The notes under the pieces were generated by a model, which had not been told where the DNA came from, searched no databases, and saw only the letters and a list, made by a program, of their open reading frames with translations. Positions 11,367 through 22,464 of a stretch of DNA of 64,000 bases are shown in pieces. The translations under genes and the position numbers were made by a program. The first letter of the stretch is position 1. The number at the start of each line of letters is the position of its first letter. The DNA comes from Phaeosaccion multiseriatum (taxonomy: Eukaryota; Ochrophyta, other classes). The stretch covers positions 682,001-746,000 of the forward strand of contig OZ218960.1 in NCBI GenBank assembly GCA_965112735.1. The letters are read 5' to 3'.

Positions 11367-13617
11367 GTCATGTGCTTGACAGGGCATGTCAGCTACGTTC
11401 TCCACTCCCACAGCCCGCTTGACCGTGGCGAGGGGGGGGGGCTTCGCCCTCATGCATGTTCAGTAGGAGTGGGCAGGAGGGGCATCGAACATCACCCCTG
11501 TCAGGAGGGGCATCGGACACCACCGCTGTCGCTCACTAAAGCTGCGGTGGGACTGTGGGTGGAAGTCCTGACGGTGTGGTGCTCTGCGACTCATTGAGAG
11601 CGCCTCATCGAGGGCAGCACACACATGCAGCAAGCGGAACATGTGAGAATGAAAGTGGGCCGGACGCGCGCGCGCACACACACACACAGACAAACTGTTG
11701 CTTGGCGACCGAATCCTCCCTTCCCTTGCCTTCCCTTCCCTTCCCTTCTCTTCATTGATGCATGCATGTACTTCGTAGTACGTCGCAAGTGGACCCCTTT
11801 TCAAGTTGTCCAAAGAATCATGGCAGGACAACGAACCAACTCGGCGTAGATATAATGGACCCAGTGAAGCAACTACGTCTGATTTAAACTCTCGTTCATC
11901 GTGGCCTCTCAAGTGAGCTTTCACTCTCACTGCCACTCTCTTTCTCTCTCTCTCCTGTCTCTCTATTTACAGAACCCCGACCCCCAACAAAACACAATAG
12001 CTCAAAAGGCTTCTCAGGCGCGTGTAGAGGGAGAGCCCGATGGTCCTATTCCTCTTGCCCGGGTGGTCTTGACCACCGCTAGTACCAGCAGGTATGCAGG
12101 TATACACACTGGCCGGCCCCTGTTTGTACCCCGCCCCCCATCGCTCCCCGCTGCCCGGAGTCTGGCTGCCTTCGACTCCTTCTTGTGCTTGCACCCACCG
12201 AGCTGCCGACTCGCCTCTGGGAGCATGCCTAATGATGGCTCAACGGATGATTCCTCCTTCTCTTCCAACGGAGCCCCACCGGCCTGGATCTATCCTCGCT
12301 CTTCCCTTCGGACCAGCAGGTACGCGTGCCACAGCAGCATACAGAAGCCAACAGTGAAGACGAAGAGGTTGCCCGTAGCTGCATGCCTATGTGGATGGCC
12401 AATGTACTGGGAAAACCTTAGTGCTACCCTTCCCCCCTCCACTACGTGCAGCTGTCTTACTTCTTCCTGTAGTGCTCATAAAACCAGTACCGGTACGGGG
12501 GGCGGCGCCCGAGTCTATTCGAGTGAATGCCCCTCTGTAAACGAAGTAGAACACTATGAATTCCCAGCCTAGACCAGACGTTCTGAAGGGTACTAGTGCA
12601 GCAGAGGGTCGCTGACGCACCCACGTACTCATCGGATCAACGAGGGTAATGAAAGTCATGAAGGAACCTCCAACCCAGACGTTGGATGTAGCACCCAGCA
12701 CGAGCTGGCACTGCGTCTTGACCTTGCGCAAATCTGGCCCTAGCTCGGGCATCGTCTTAAGCATGCCGAGCAGGCAGGTGGTGGCAACTAGAGTAGCCCC
12801 AACGAGTGCGCTCACAACGGGCAGCATAAGGGCACACATAGTCCAGAACGTGTAGTAGCCTGGGAAAACAATCAGTACCACGCAGGATGATGTCCCTGCG
12901 AAGGCCAAAGCAGCCAAGACTGCCCAGAACCGGCTCTCCACCCAGTTCCGGAGCCGAAGAACGGTTGGTGCGCGAGACAGAAGGCTCCGCGGTAAGGCAG
13001 CAAGCCACAAACGAAGAACCAGCCATGCATTTTCCATACCACACCACATAGAGGCACAAAGAAAGCACCAGGCCATGGCGTCGTCCAGCACCCCTGACCC
13101 ACTGTAAAACCTTCCAGTACTGATGAGTATGGCTGCCATGGAGTAGAGGATGCAAAGTATTGCTCCTATCAACCTGGTTTGCGCTGCACTAGTCTTCGTC
13201 TCCTGCAGCAGTGCCTTCACGCCTCCCCTACGCCGTACATGCCTGCCGAGGATGTACACCACATCGACCAAGTGGACAGCATGGATGAGTAGATGTACCA
13301 TCTCGGGAGTATCTAGGTACGCCTTGGCAACACAAGCACTGTCTCCCACAATGTTCTTGTCGTAATACCCATCCCCACAGTCGGAGCAAATCCCTGTAGC
13401 TTCGTCGCACACGCCTTCGCTCTGGCTCGTACGGCCGAAGGTCGCGGCCGCCTCGTCGCGGCACGCCAGCACGCACGCCGACATGTGTCTATGTTGGAGG
13501 GAATCCTGGAGGAGAAATGCGGTAGGAAAGATGGCGAGTTGGTGATACAACTTCCGAAACCGTTGGCCTACGCCATCTGTGGAACAGGCAGGAAAATACA
13601 TGCGATCTGCCCTTTCG
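11367..13617. repeat. Duplication block A (contains membrane gene copy A)
   Basis: The block begins TGTCATGTGCTTGACAGGG and ends just before the same sequence restarts at 13618. Its left third (to about 12,000) is non-coding, with AC-rich and CCCTT-rich microsatellites. The remainder holds the minus-strand gene and its 3' flank. Blocks A and C share the same right-hand junction. Confidence 0.85.
12387..13484 (-). CDS. Multi-pass (about 7-TM) membrane protein, copy A
   Basis: A 365-aa protein of no family I recognise. Residues 1-60 are a Cys-rich segment (C4, C8, C26, C33, C36, C51, with CSDCGDGYYDKN). Hydrophobic helices follow at about 62-81, 104-124, 136-164, 186-208, 216-241 and 258-282, with a weaker one at 305-320, then a Ser/Gly/Lys tail. 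That is a receptor-like layout: Cys-rich outside, about seven helices, basic tail. The start MSACVLAC is chosen because all four copies share it. In this copy the frame stays open upstream to 13601. A splice acceptor (CTCCAG) lies about 30 bp upstream, so a signal-peptide exon may be missing. A further helix-like frame lies downstream (see findings). Confidence 0.65.
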   Translation of the reverse strand: MSACVLACRDEAAATFGRTSQSEGVCDEATGICSDCGDGYYDKNIVGDSACVAKAYLDTPEMVHLLIHAVHLVDVVYILGRHVRRRGGVKALLQETKTSAAQTRLIGAILCILYSMAAILISTGRFYSGSGVLDDAMAWCFLCASMWCGMENAWLVLRLWLAALPRSLLSRAPTVLRLRNWVESRFWAVLAALAFAGTSSCVVLIVFPGYYTFWTMCALMLPVVSALVGATLVATTCLLGMLKTMPELGPDLRKVKTQCQLVLGATSNVWVGGSFMTFITLVDPMSTWVRQRPSAALVPFRTSGLGWEFIVFYFVYRGAFTRIDSGAAPRTGTGFMSTTGRSKTAARSGGGKGSTKVFPVHWPST

Positions 13618-14620
13618 GTATGTCATGTGCTTGACAGGGCATGTCAGCTACGTTCTCCACTCCCACAGCCCGCTTGACCGTGGCGAGGGGGGCGGGGCTT
13701 CACCCTCATGCATTTCAGTAGGAGTGGGCAGGAGGGGCATCGAACATCACCCCTGTCAGGAGGGGCATCGGACACCACCGCTGTCGCTCACTAAAGCTGC
13801 GGTGGGACTGTGGGTGGAAGTCCTGACGGTGTGGTGCTCTGCGACTCATTGAGAGCGCCTCATCGAGGGCGGCACACACATGCAGCAAGCGGAACATGGC
13901 TGTGAGAATGAAAGTGGGCCGGACGCACACACACACAAACACACACACAAACTGTTGCTTGGCGACCGAATCCTCCCTTCCCTTGCCTTCCCTTCCCTTC
14001 ATTGATGCATGCATGTACTTCGGAAGTACGTCGCATGTAGACCCCTCTTCAAGTTTGCCAAAGAATCATGGCAGGACAACGAACCAACGCGGCGTACATG
14101 ACATGGATCCAATGAAGCAACTACATCTGATTAAACTCTCGTTCATCATGGCGTCTCAAGTGAGCTTTCTCTCTCACTGCCACTCTCTTTCTCTCTCCTG
14201 TCTCTCTATTTACAGAACCCCGCCCCTCAATAAGACACGATAGCTCAAAAGGCTTCTCAGGCGTGTGCAGAGGGAGAGCCCGATGGTCCTGCTCCTCTTG
14301 CCCGGGTGGTCTTGACCACCGCCAGCACCAGCAGGTATGCAAACTGGCCGGCCCCTGTTTGTACCCCGCCCCCCATCCCTCCCCGCTGCCCGGAGTCTGA
14401 CTGCCTTCGACTCCTTGTGCTTGCACCCACCGAGCGAGGGCAGCTCGCCTCGGGGAGCATGCATAATGATGGCTCAACGGATGATTCCTCCTTCTCTTCC
14501 AACGGAGCCCCACCGGCCTGGATCTATCCTCGCTCTTCCCTTCGGACCAGCAGGTACGTGTGCCACAGCAGCACACAGAAGCCAACAGTGAAGACGAAGA
14601 GGTCGCCCGTAGCTGCATGC

Positions 14621-15718
14621 CTATCTGGATGGCCAATGTACTGGGAAAACCTTAGTGCTACCCTTTCCCCCTCCACTACGTGCAGCTGTCTTACTTCTTC
14701 CTGTAGTGCTCATAAAACCAGTACCGGTACGGGGGGCGGCGGCCGAGTCGCTTCGAGTGAATGCCCGTCTGTAAATGAAGTAGAACACTATGAATTCCCA
14801 GCCCACACCGGACGCTCTGAATGGTACCATTACAGCAGAGGGTCGCTGACGCATCCACGTACTCATCGGATCAACGAGGGTGATGAAAATCATAGAGGAA
14901 GTGCCAACAAAGACGTTGGATGTAGCACCCAGCACGAGCTGGCACTGCGTCTTGACCTTGCGCAAATCTGGCCCTAGCTCGGGCATCGTCTTAAGCATGC
15001 CGAGCAGGCAGGTGGTGGCAACTAAAGTAGCCCCACCGATTGCGCTCATATAGGGCACCACAAAGGCGAGCTCAGTCCAGAACGTGTAGTAGCCTGGGAG
15101 AACAATCAGTACCACGCAGGATGATGTCCCTGCGAAGGCCATAGCAGCCAAGACTGCCCAGAACCGGCTCTCCACCCAGTTCTGAAGCCGAAGAACGGTT
15201 GGTGCGCGAGACAGAAGGCTCCGCGGTAAGGCAGCAAGCCACAAACGAAGAACCAGCCATGCATTTTCCATACCACACCACATAGAGGCACAAAGAAAGC
15301 ACCAGGCCATGGCGTCGTCCAGCACCCCTGACCCACTGTAAAACCTTCCGGTACTGATGAGTATAGCTGCCATGGAGTAGAGGATGCAAAGTATTGCTCC
15401 TATCAACCTGGTTTGCGCTGCACTAGTCTTCGTCTCCTGCAGCAGTGCCTTCACGCCTCCCCTACGCCGTACATGCCTGCCGAGGATGTACACCACATCG
15501 ACCAAGTGGACAGCATGGATGAGCAGATGTACCATCTCGGGAGTATCTAGGTACGCCTTGGCAACACAAGCACTGTCTCCCACAATGTTCTTGTCGTAAT
15601 ACCCATCCCCACAGTCGGAGCAAATCCCTGTAGCTTCGTCGCACACGCCTTCGCTCTGGCTCGTACGGCCGAATGTCGCGGCCGCCTCGTCGCGGCACGC
15701 CAGCACACACGCCGACAT
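14621..15718 (-). CDS. Multi-pass membrane protein, copy B
   Basis: 365 aa, collinear with copy A without indels. Differences are scattered: the fifth helix region reads FWTELAFVVPYMSAIGGATL and the last hydrophobic segment is followed by RRAFTRSDS. The Cys-rich N-terminus is identical to copy A. Upstream of MSACV the frame is closed within a few codons, unlike copies A and D. This favours either this ATG or an upstream exon joined at an acceptor. The tail ends HWPSR against HWPST in A. The copy appears intact. Confidence 0.65.
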   Translation of the reverse strand: MSACVLACRDEAAATFGRTSQSEGVCDEATGICSDCGDGYYDKNIVGDSACVAKAYLDTPEMVHLLIHAVHLVDVVYILGRHVRRRGGVKALLQETKTSAAQTRLIGAILCILYSMAAILISTGRFYSGSGVLDDAMAWCFLCASMWCGMENAWLVLRLWLAALPRSLLSRAPTVLRLQNWVESRFWAVLAAMAFAGTSSCVVLIVLPGYYTFWTELAFVVPYMSAIGGATLVATTCLLGMLKTMPELGPDLRKVKTQCQLVLGATSNVFVGTSSMIFITLVDPMSTWMRQRPSAVMVPFRASGVGWEFIVFYFIYRRAFTRSDSAAAPRTGTGFMSTTGRSKTAARSGGGKGSTKVFPVHWPSR

Positions 15719-15939
15719 GTGTCTATGTTCGAGGGAATCTCCTCCTGAGGAGAATATAGATTAGAAAAAGAATAAATACACACAGTGGGGTGGAAAGATG
15801 GCGAGTTGGTGATACAACTTCCGAAACCGTTGGCCTACGCCATCTGTGGGACGGAGGCAATTTATACTTACAGGCCTTCCGCACAAATATAACTAAAGCG
15901 CGGTCTCTTGGAGTACCCCTTATGAGCAGCCCAACAATT

Positions 15940-16460
15940 CTCTTCGTACGCTTAATCACTCGCTCACCCCACTCCAGCTACTCACTCGCTCACTCACTCA
16001 TGCACCCACCCACCCACCCACCCACCCACCCACCCCCCCCTCACTCACTCACTCACTCACTCGCACGCACACATTCACACACACAAACACACACAGACAG
16101 ACACACACATACACTCACTCATTCACTCACTCACTATACCCTACACACTCACTCACGCACTCACTCATTCACTCACTCATTCACTCACTCATTCACTCAC
16201 TCATGCACTCACTCACTCACTCAGTCCCTCACTCATGCACTCACTCACTCACTCATTCACTCATGAAATCACTCAATCTCACTCAATCACTCACTCACTC
16301 ACTCACTCACTCACTGGCGCACTCACTAACTCATTCACCCCCCCTCGCACACCGCCTCACTGCCTCACAGACGCACAAGCAGCATGCTCTCTCATTCACG
16401 AACTCACTCACTCGCTCGCTAAATCACTCACCGCTCCATCACACACACCAACGCAAACAC
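15940..16460. repeat. TCAC/ACTC tetranucleotide satellite (block B)
   Basis: About 500 bp of CTCA repeats with interspersed CACC, ACAC and TGCA variants lie downstream of copy B's 5' end. The long Thr/His/Ser frames over it are repeat artefacts. The same array recurs in block D, so it was duplicated with the gene. Confidence 0.9.
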
Positions 16461-16607
16461 ACACATGGTACGATCTGTCAAGTACGCTGGGTGGTTTCGC
16501 CAAAGTGCCTGTCAGATTCTGTAACGTTTGAATGAGGGTGGTTCCTTTGCACGTACAATACAATAATTCCCTAACCAGCCTACGTCTTCCTCTGAGTCAA
16601 AGACATC

Positions 16608-16817
16608 ATGGCCCCCACCATGCTGTGCCTCTGCGGTTCTGTCTCTACTGGTGCCAAGCTGTGTCGATGCGCAGATGAGAGGCACGAAAACCAGGAGCGG
16701 TGGCTGGCTCGCTCGTCTGGCGGCAGCAGTGGCTCGAGTAAGAAGAAGAGCAGCTCCAGTAGGTCGGGTAAGAAGACTGTCTGTCTCTGCGAGTGTCAGC
16801 GGGAGCTCTGGTAGCAA
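16608..16817 (+). CDS. Small Cys/Ser/Lys-rich ORF in block B flank, doubtful
   Basis: 69 codons starting MAPTMLCLC and reading through a Ser/Lys stretch. The duplicate at 24405 shares the first part. A single-base difference near the end (GAGTGTCAG here, AAGTTCAG there) shifts the frame, and this copy stops early. The start regions also differ by two compensating indels. Cys pairs (CLC, CRC, CLC) hint at metal binding, but no domain is recognisable. It may be non-coding. Confidence 0.2.
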
Positions 16818-17982
16818 TTCGAGTGGGCGTAGTGGAAGGTCGGGCGGTGGTGATTCTTCCTCTTCGGGTCTTGACTGCGGAATGGATGGAACAGAAGGAG
16901 GTGAGAAGGCTCTGAGCTAGACAGATGTATTAGGACGTGCTTGCCGCTACAGAACACTCAGGTGTCGCCCCTTCCTCTCCGGCAGCAAGCGCCATGACTG
17001 ATGGCTCCAGCACATGGTGTCGGACTCGACAAACCCGTTTCCTCCACCCGCTCTTCTCTTGCTACCCTTTTTTTCCCTGTTTGGGTGTGACTAGGTTTCT
17101 GGTTGGGTATGACTAGGCTTTGGGTATTTTCTCCTCGCTCGTGCGACCCTCGACGCTCATCATCTGAATCGCCTGTGTCCTGCCATCTGTGACCGTATGT
17201 GACACTCAGGGACAGCAGATTGAGAGCGCCTCATCGAGGGCGGCACACACATGCAGCAAGCGGCGGAACATGTGAGAATGAAAGTGGGCCGGACCCGCGC
17301 GCGCACACACACACAGACGAACTGTTGCTTGGCGACCGAATCCTCCCTTCCCTTGCCTTCCCTTCCCTTCATTGATGCATGCATGTACTTCGGAAGTACG
17401 TCGCAAGTGGACCCCTGTCAAGTTTGCCAAAGAATCATGGCAGGACAACGAATCAACGCGGCGTACATGACATGGATCCAATGAAGCAACTACGTCTGAT
17501 TAAACTCTCGTTCATCGTGGCGTCTCAAGTGAGCTTTCTCTCTCACTGCCACTCTCTCTCTCTCCTGTCTCTCTATTTACAGAACCCCGCCCCTCAATAA
17601 GACACGATAGCTCAAAAGGCTTCTCAGGCGTGTGCAGAGGGAGAGCGTGATCCTGCTCCTCTTGCCCGGGTGGTCTTGACCACCGCCAGCACCAGCAGGT
17701 ATACATACTGGCCGGCCCCTGTTTGTACCCCGCCCCCCATCCCTCCCCGCTGCCCGGAGTCTGACTGCCTTCGACTCCTTGTGCTTGCACCCACCGAGCT
17801 GCCGACTCGCCTCGGGGAGCATGCATAATGATGGCTCAACGGATGATTCCTCCTTCTCTTCCAACGGAGCCCCAGCGGCCTGGATCTATCCTCGCTGTTC
17901 CCTTCGGACCAGCAGGTACGTGTGCCACAGCAGCATACAGAAGCCAACAGTGAAGACGAAGAGGTCGCCCGTAGCTGCATGC

Positions 17983-19074
17983 CTATCTGGATGGCCAATG
18001 TACTGGGAAAACCTTAGTGCTGCCCTTTCCCCCTCCACTACGTGCAGCTAGCAGGTGTACTGTGCTCATATGTCTAATACCGGAACCGGGGGCGGTGGAG
18101 TCTATTCGAGTGAATGCCCGTTTGTAAACGAAGTAGAACACTGTGAGTTCCCAGCCCAGACCGAACGCTCTGAACGGTACCATTACAGCAGAGGGTCGCT
18201 GACGCATCCACGTACTCATCGGATCAACGAGGGTGAGGAAAGTCATAGAGAAAGTGCCAACACAGATACTAGATGTAGCACCTAGCACGAGCTGGCACTG
18301 CGTCTTGACTTTGCGCAAATCTGGCCCTAGCTCGGGCATCGTCTTAAGCATGCCAAGTAGGCAGGTGGTGGCAACTACAATAGCCCCACCGATTGCGCTC
18401 ATGAAGGGCAGCACAAGGGCGAACTCAGTCCAGAACGTGTAGTAGCCTGGGAGAACAATCAGTACCACGCAGGATGATGTCCCTGCGAAGGCCAAAGCAG
18501 CCAAGACTGCCCAGAACCGGCTCTCCACCCAGTTCCGGAGCCGAAGAACGGTTGGTGCGCGAGACAGAAGGCCCCGCGGTAAGGCAGCAAGCCACAGACG
18601 AAGAACCAGCCATGCATTTCCCGTGCCAAACCACATAGCGGCACAAACAAAGCACCACCAGGCAATGGCGTCGTCCAGTACCCCTGACCCACTGTAGAAC
18701 CTTCCGGTACAGATGAGTATAGCTGTCGTGGTGTAGAGGATGCAAAGCATTGCTCCTATCAACCTGGTTTGCGGTACACCTATCTTCATCTCTTGCGGCA
18801 GTGCCTTCACGCCTCCCCTACGCCGTACATACCTGCCGAGGGTGTACACCACATCGACCAAGTGGACAGCATAGATGAGCAGAAGTACCATCTCGGGAGC
18901 ATCTAGGTACGCCTTGGCAACACAGGCACTCTCTCCCACAATGTTCTTGTCGTAATATCCATCCCCACAGTCGGAGCAAATCCCTGTAGCTTCGTCGCAC
19001 ACGCCTTCGCTCTGGCTCGTACGGCCGAAGGTCGCGGCCGCCTCGTCGCGGCACGCCAGCACGCACGCCGACAT
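17983..19074 (-). CDS. Multi-pass membrane protein, copy C (most diverged)
   Basis: 363 aa, two residues shorter than its sisters because the tail differs (RHMSTVHLLAARSG instead of FMSTTGRSKTAARSG). Substitutions are more frequent than in the other copies, for example LPQEMKIGVPQTRL where the others have LLQETKTSAAQTRL. Most are conservative and helices are kept, so the frame seems maintained by selection or recent origin. The retroelement insertion lies only about 30 bp beyond the ATG on the upstream side and separates this copy from its former promoter. It may therefore be silent or changed in expression. Confidence 0.6.
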   Translation of the reverse strand: MSACVLACRDEAAATFGRTSQSEGVCDEATGICSDCGDGYYDKNIVGESACVAKAYLDAPEMVLLLIYAVHLVDVVYTLGRYVRRRGGVKALPQEMKIGVPQTRLIGAMLCILYTTTAILICTGRFYSGSGVLDDAIAWWCFVCAAMWFGTGNAWLVLRLWLAALPRGLLSRAPTVLRLRNWVESRFWAVLAALAFAGTSSCVVLIVLPGYYTFWTEFALVLPFMSAIGGAIVVATTCLLGMLKTMPELGPDLRKVKTQCQLVLGATSSICVGTFSMTFLTLVDPMSTWMRQRPSAVMVPFRAFGLGWELTVFYFVYKRAFTRIDSTAPGSGIRHMSTVHLLAARSGGGKGSTKVFPVHWPSR

Positions 19075-19103
19075 GTGTCTATGTTGGAGGGAATCCTGGA
19101 GGA

Positions 19104-19113
19104 GAAAGGCGGT
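19104..19113. repeat. Target-site duplication, left copy
   Basis: GAAAGGCGGT, repeated exactly at 21355-21364 on the other side of the retroelement. The block continues collinear with block A after the right copy (AGGAAAGATGGCGAGTTGG). Confidence 0.85.
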
Positions 19114-21354
19114 CTAAATATATTACACCCTTAAGTGCCATCTATGGTTGTCTAAAAGTAATGTCTCACCGCCCCGGGGAACTTAGCCCTCGAGGTCGTG
19201 TCCCTCTGACTCATCAGTTCTTCCCATTGGAACAAAGTTGATACCAGCCAGGATCCTGTGGCGAACCGATCGTTCGTGTCGGGCCCGCTGGAGCGCTACG
19301 GCTAATCGTCGCCGAATGACGCAAACAGCTCTCGCAGAAGCCCTCAGGTCCAGATGTTCGTGCCCCCCAGCCATGTGGGTGGCGAGTGTTTTCAGAAACA
19401 TCTGAGCAGAAGGACCAAATGCGCCTTGCTGTTCTATTGCAAAAGGGACAAGGTGGTACCGCGTGGGGTCATAGTGGATGTCCCCACCCTGGCCTTCCAT
19501 GCCTACCTGTGGCACCCCATACCTGGTCCGCTTGGTCGCTTCAGCCTTCTTGGCTGCCGCGAGTGCCTCCTTCGATGCCTTGGCCCGGTTGGTGGTGTTG
19601 GTGGCATCTGTGAGCGTGACGTCGATCATGAGGGACTTGTGGCCGTCGCCATATTCATGATCGGACGGAAGCTCAAACATCCTGGGGGGAGTCACGATGT
19701 CCATCTCCATCTGCTTGGCCACGTGGGCGTCACTCCTCACGGCGTTGCTCCCCCCTCTCCCTCGTCGCGGGGTGACCGTTCTTGCCCTCATGAAGAAGGG
19801 GAAGCCGGTGTTCTGGACGATCCCTCTGCCCAGGCCCTGGCTCTTCAGCAGGGTGACAAGTGCCTTCTGCACAGCGTCGTGTTGGGGTGTGCTGAGCCCC
19901 GTCTTGGTGCAGGTGACGATGTGCCCCTCCGTCAGCGCCTTGCCAGAGCACTTATGACAGTCCTTGCTGTAGGTGGGGTCAAAGCCAAGTCTTCGCCGAA
20001 TGGCACTCTTGTGCTCGGCGTCGGTAAGGTGGAGTGCTCCCCCTGTTGTCGTGGTCGGCTGAAGGTGGAGCCACGCACCAGCACCCTTCACGCTGTGGCT
20101 GAGGGCTCTGGCCAGGTACTTCTCCCGTTGGTCTTGCTGTGGGATGGCTTTCAATAGTTCCAAGAAGTCTGCCCTCGCCTTCGACGTGAGGAGCTTGGTG
20201 TAACGCTTCTGGGCGCCTCGCCTCTCTCCGTGTCGGCTGTGTGGAATGGAGGGTCCTCCCTCGTCCAACATCTTGGTTTCCTCTGTGCGCCAGCGTGGCC
20301 GGCCGCCCTCATCATCGTCATCACCACCGCCTGGTTCCACGTCCTGCTCATCCTCCGGGGCTGCATCACTTCCGCCATCTGGGTCTTCGTCACTTTCACC
20401 CTGTGGGTCTTCATCACTCCCCCCCCCTGGGTCTGCCTCGCTGTCAGAGGTTGGTCCATCTGCGGTCCCCTGCTGCCCTGCAGCCGCGTCGCCCCCTTCC
20501 GCACCCACCCCAGGGTGTATCACTACGGCCCCAACATTGTCCTCTTCGCTTAAGTCTGCTCCTTTACCCCCAGATTGTGTCTCATCCCCCCCGGGGGCAT
20601 CACTCGCAGCCGGCTGGTCCCCTCTGCCACCGACAGGTGTGTGCCCTTCATGCTCTGGGGTGTCGTCTCTCTCCGGGAAGAGCGTGGTGATCAGCCCTGG
20701 CTCTCTCCATCTGTTGTCACTGAGGTGGGAGATGATTGGCGCCGCGCTGTACAGGGATGCTGTGATTGCCCATGGGGGGAGGTCACAGTATGTGGGCCCG
20801 AGCGCCCCTGGCAGCAAGCCCCCCCCCTTGGGGAGGAGAAGGGCCTCCGGTCTGCTGATGTGGCCGTGGGCGAGCAACACAGCCCATCCTCGCGGGAGGG
20901 ACTTGAGGAAGCGCTCCTGTTGACTGAGAGCACCTTGGGCTGCGTCTGCCTTGGGCGCGCTGGGGAGTTGGTCAAAGACACGTGCTGCCGTGTGGATGAC
21001 ACGGATATGGTATCCGTTGGGTCCCTGCCCACACTGGGACAGGGCCTGTCTGCTCCGCGGTCCCACCTCCCTGAGGGCGAAGGGGAGGGCTTGCATCGCC
21101 CCTGCCAGGAAGGCTGCGTCACAGAGCTCAGCTTGGGGGACGAGTCCCAAGCCCCCATCGCCCACCTTCAGTCTCGCCTGTCTCGCTCGCAGCTCATCAC
21201 CCATGAGGGGGAGCATCCGGAAGGTGTCACTGCCCCTCTGCAGTGCCCTCTCCTCTTGCGCAGCCTTGTGGGCCTGTAGGATGGCCGTAACCGAGGTGCG
21301 CCCTGGATCCAGGGAATTGGTTGCTGTGTAGCCCACAAGGGTATCGAAGAGGGT
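19114..21354 (-). mobile_element. 5'-truncated non-LTR-type reverse-transcriptase element
   Basis: A 2,241-bp insertion bounded by perfect 10-bp target duplications (GAAAGGCGGT at 19104-19113 and 21355-21364). Block A has a single copy of this site with one mismatch, so the empty site is visible within the window. The minus-strand reading frame is open right to the 21354 edge, meaning the element begins mid-protein. This is typical 5' truncation by target-primed reverse transcription. The 3' end finishes ...TAATATATTTAG with no long poly(A). Confidence 0.85.
19183..21354 (-). pseudogene. C-terminal part of a retroelement reverse-transcriptase protein
   Basis: About 720 codons open from the left-hand truncation edge. 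The beginning resembles the post-catalytic thumb region of retroelement RTs (ELRARQARLKVGDGGLGL, then ...AAFLAGAMQAL). A long acidic Gly/Asp/Glu linker follows, then a zinc motif C-x2-C-x8-H-x3-C (CHKCSGKALTEGHIVTC). The C-terminal segment is like restriction-type endonuclease ends of such elements (SLMIDVTLTDA ... KKAEATKRTRYG ... YHLVPFAIEQQGAFGP). The RT catalytic YxDD part is absent. The frame has no stops, so the insertion is young. The family assignment rests on motif order alone. Confidence 0.7.
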
Positions 21355-21364
21355 GAAAGGCGGT
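21355..21364. repeat. Target-site duplication, right copy
   Basis: GAAAGGCGGT, identical to 19104-19113. It is followed directly by the remainder of block C (21365-21460). Confidence 0.85.
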
Positions 21365-22464
21365 AGGAAAGATGGCGAGTTGGTGATACAACTTCCGAAA
21401 CCGTTGGCCTACGCCATCTGTGGAACAGGCAGGAAAATACATGCGATCTGCCCTTTCGGTATGTCATGTGCTTGACAGGGCATGTCAGCTACGTTCTCCA
21501 CTCCCACAGCCCGCTTGACCGTGGCGAGGGGGGCGGTGCTTCACCCTCATGCATGTTCAGTAGGAGTGGGCAGGAGGGGCATCGAACATCACCCCTGTCA
21601 GGAGGGGCATCGGATATCGGATACCACCTCTGTCGCTCACTAAAGCTGCGGTGGGACTGTGGGTGGAAGTCCTGACGGTGTGGTGCTCTGCGACTCATTG
21701 AGAGCGCCTCATCGAGGGCGGCACACACATGCAGCCAGCGGCGGAACATGTGAGAATGAAAGTGGGCCGGACGCGCGCGCACACACACACACACAAACTG
21801 TTGCTTGGCGACCGAATCCTCCCTTCCCTTGCCTTCCCTTCCCTTCATTGATGCATGCATGTACTTCGGAAGTACGTCGCATGTAGACCCCTCTTCAAGT
21901 TTGCCAAAGAATCATGGCAGGACAACGAACCAACTCGGCGTAGATATAATGGATCCAATGAAGCAACTACATCTGATTAAACTCTCGTTCATCGTGGCGT
22001 CTCAAGTGAGCTTTCTCTCTCACTGCCACTCTCTTTCTCTCTCCTGTCTCTCTATTTACAGAACCCCGCCCCTCAATAAGACACGATAGCTCAAAAGGCT
22101 TCTCAGGCGTGTGCAGAGGGAGAGCCCGATGGTCCTGCTCCTCTTGCCCGGGTGGTCTTGACCACCGCCAGCACCAGCAGGTATGCAAACTGGCCGGCCC
22201 CTGTTTGTACCCCGCCCCCCATCCCTCCCCGCTGCCCGGAGTCTGACTGCCTTCGACTCCTTGTGCTTGCACCCACCGAGCTGCCGACTCGCCTCGGGGA
22301 GCATGCATAATGATGGCTCAACGGATGATTCCTCCTTCTCTTCCAACGGAGCCCCACCGGCCTGGATCTATCCTCGCTCTTCCCTTCGGACCAGCAGGTA
22401 CGTGTGCCACAGCAGCATACAGAAGCCAACAGTGAAGACGAAGAGGTTGCCCGTAGCTGCACGC

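Larger units (their letters stand above)
13618..17206. repeat. Duplication block B (gene copy B + TCAC satellite + flank)
   Basis: It runs from the TGTCATGTGCTTGACAGGG junction through gene copy B, a TCAC satellite, and a flank that includes the small ORF at 16608. It matches block D (21461-24925) end to end apart from small indels and about 70 bp extra near 17060-17130. Both blocks end in the same GCCATCTGTGACCGTATGT stretch. Confidence 0.85.
17218..19113. repeat. Duplication block C, left part (gene copy C)
   Basis: It starts abruptly at GAGAGCGCCTCATCGAGGG, lacking the first about 230 bp present in blocks A, B and D. It contains gene copy C and is interrupted at 19113 by the retroelement. 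Its continuation is 21365-21460, which joins block D with the same junction as A to B. Confidence 0.8.

Noticed and set aside
10890-11597. 235-codon frame before the first membrane-gene block
   Set aside because: It crosses the block boundary and GCGGT repeats, and has no domain or compositional support.
15940-16535. Tandem arrays considered as CRISPR or centromeric repeats
   Set aside because: They are 4-bp satellites without spacers in a eukaryotic intergenic setting, and too short to claim centromere identity.
19354-21331. Plus-strand frames of up to 267 codons over the retroelement
   Set aside because: The minus frame carries RT-end, zinc and endonuclease-like motifs; plus frames carry none.
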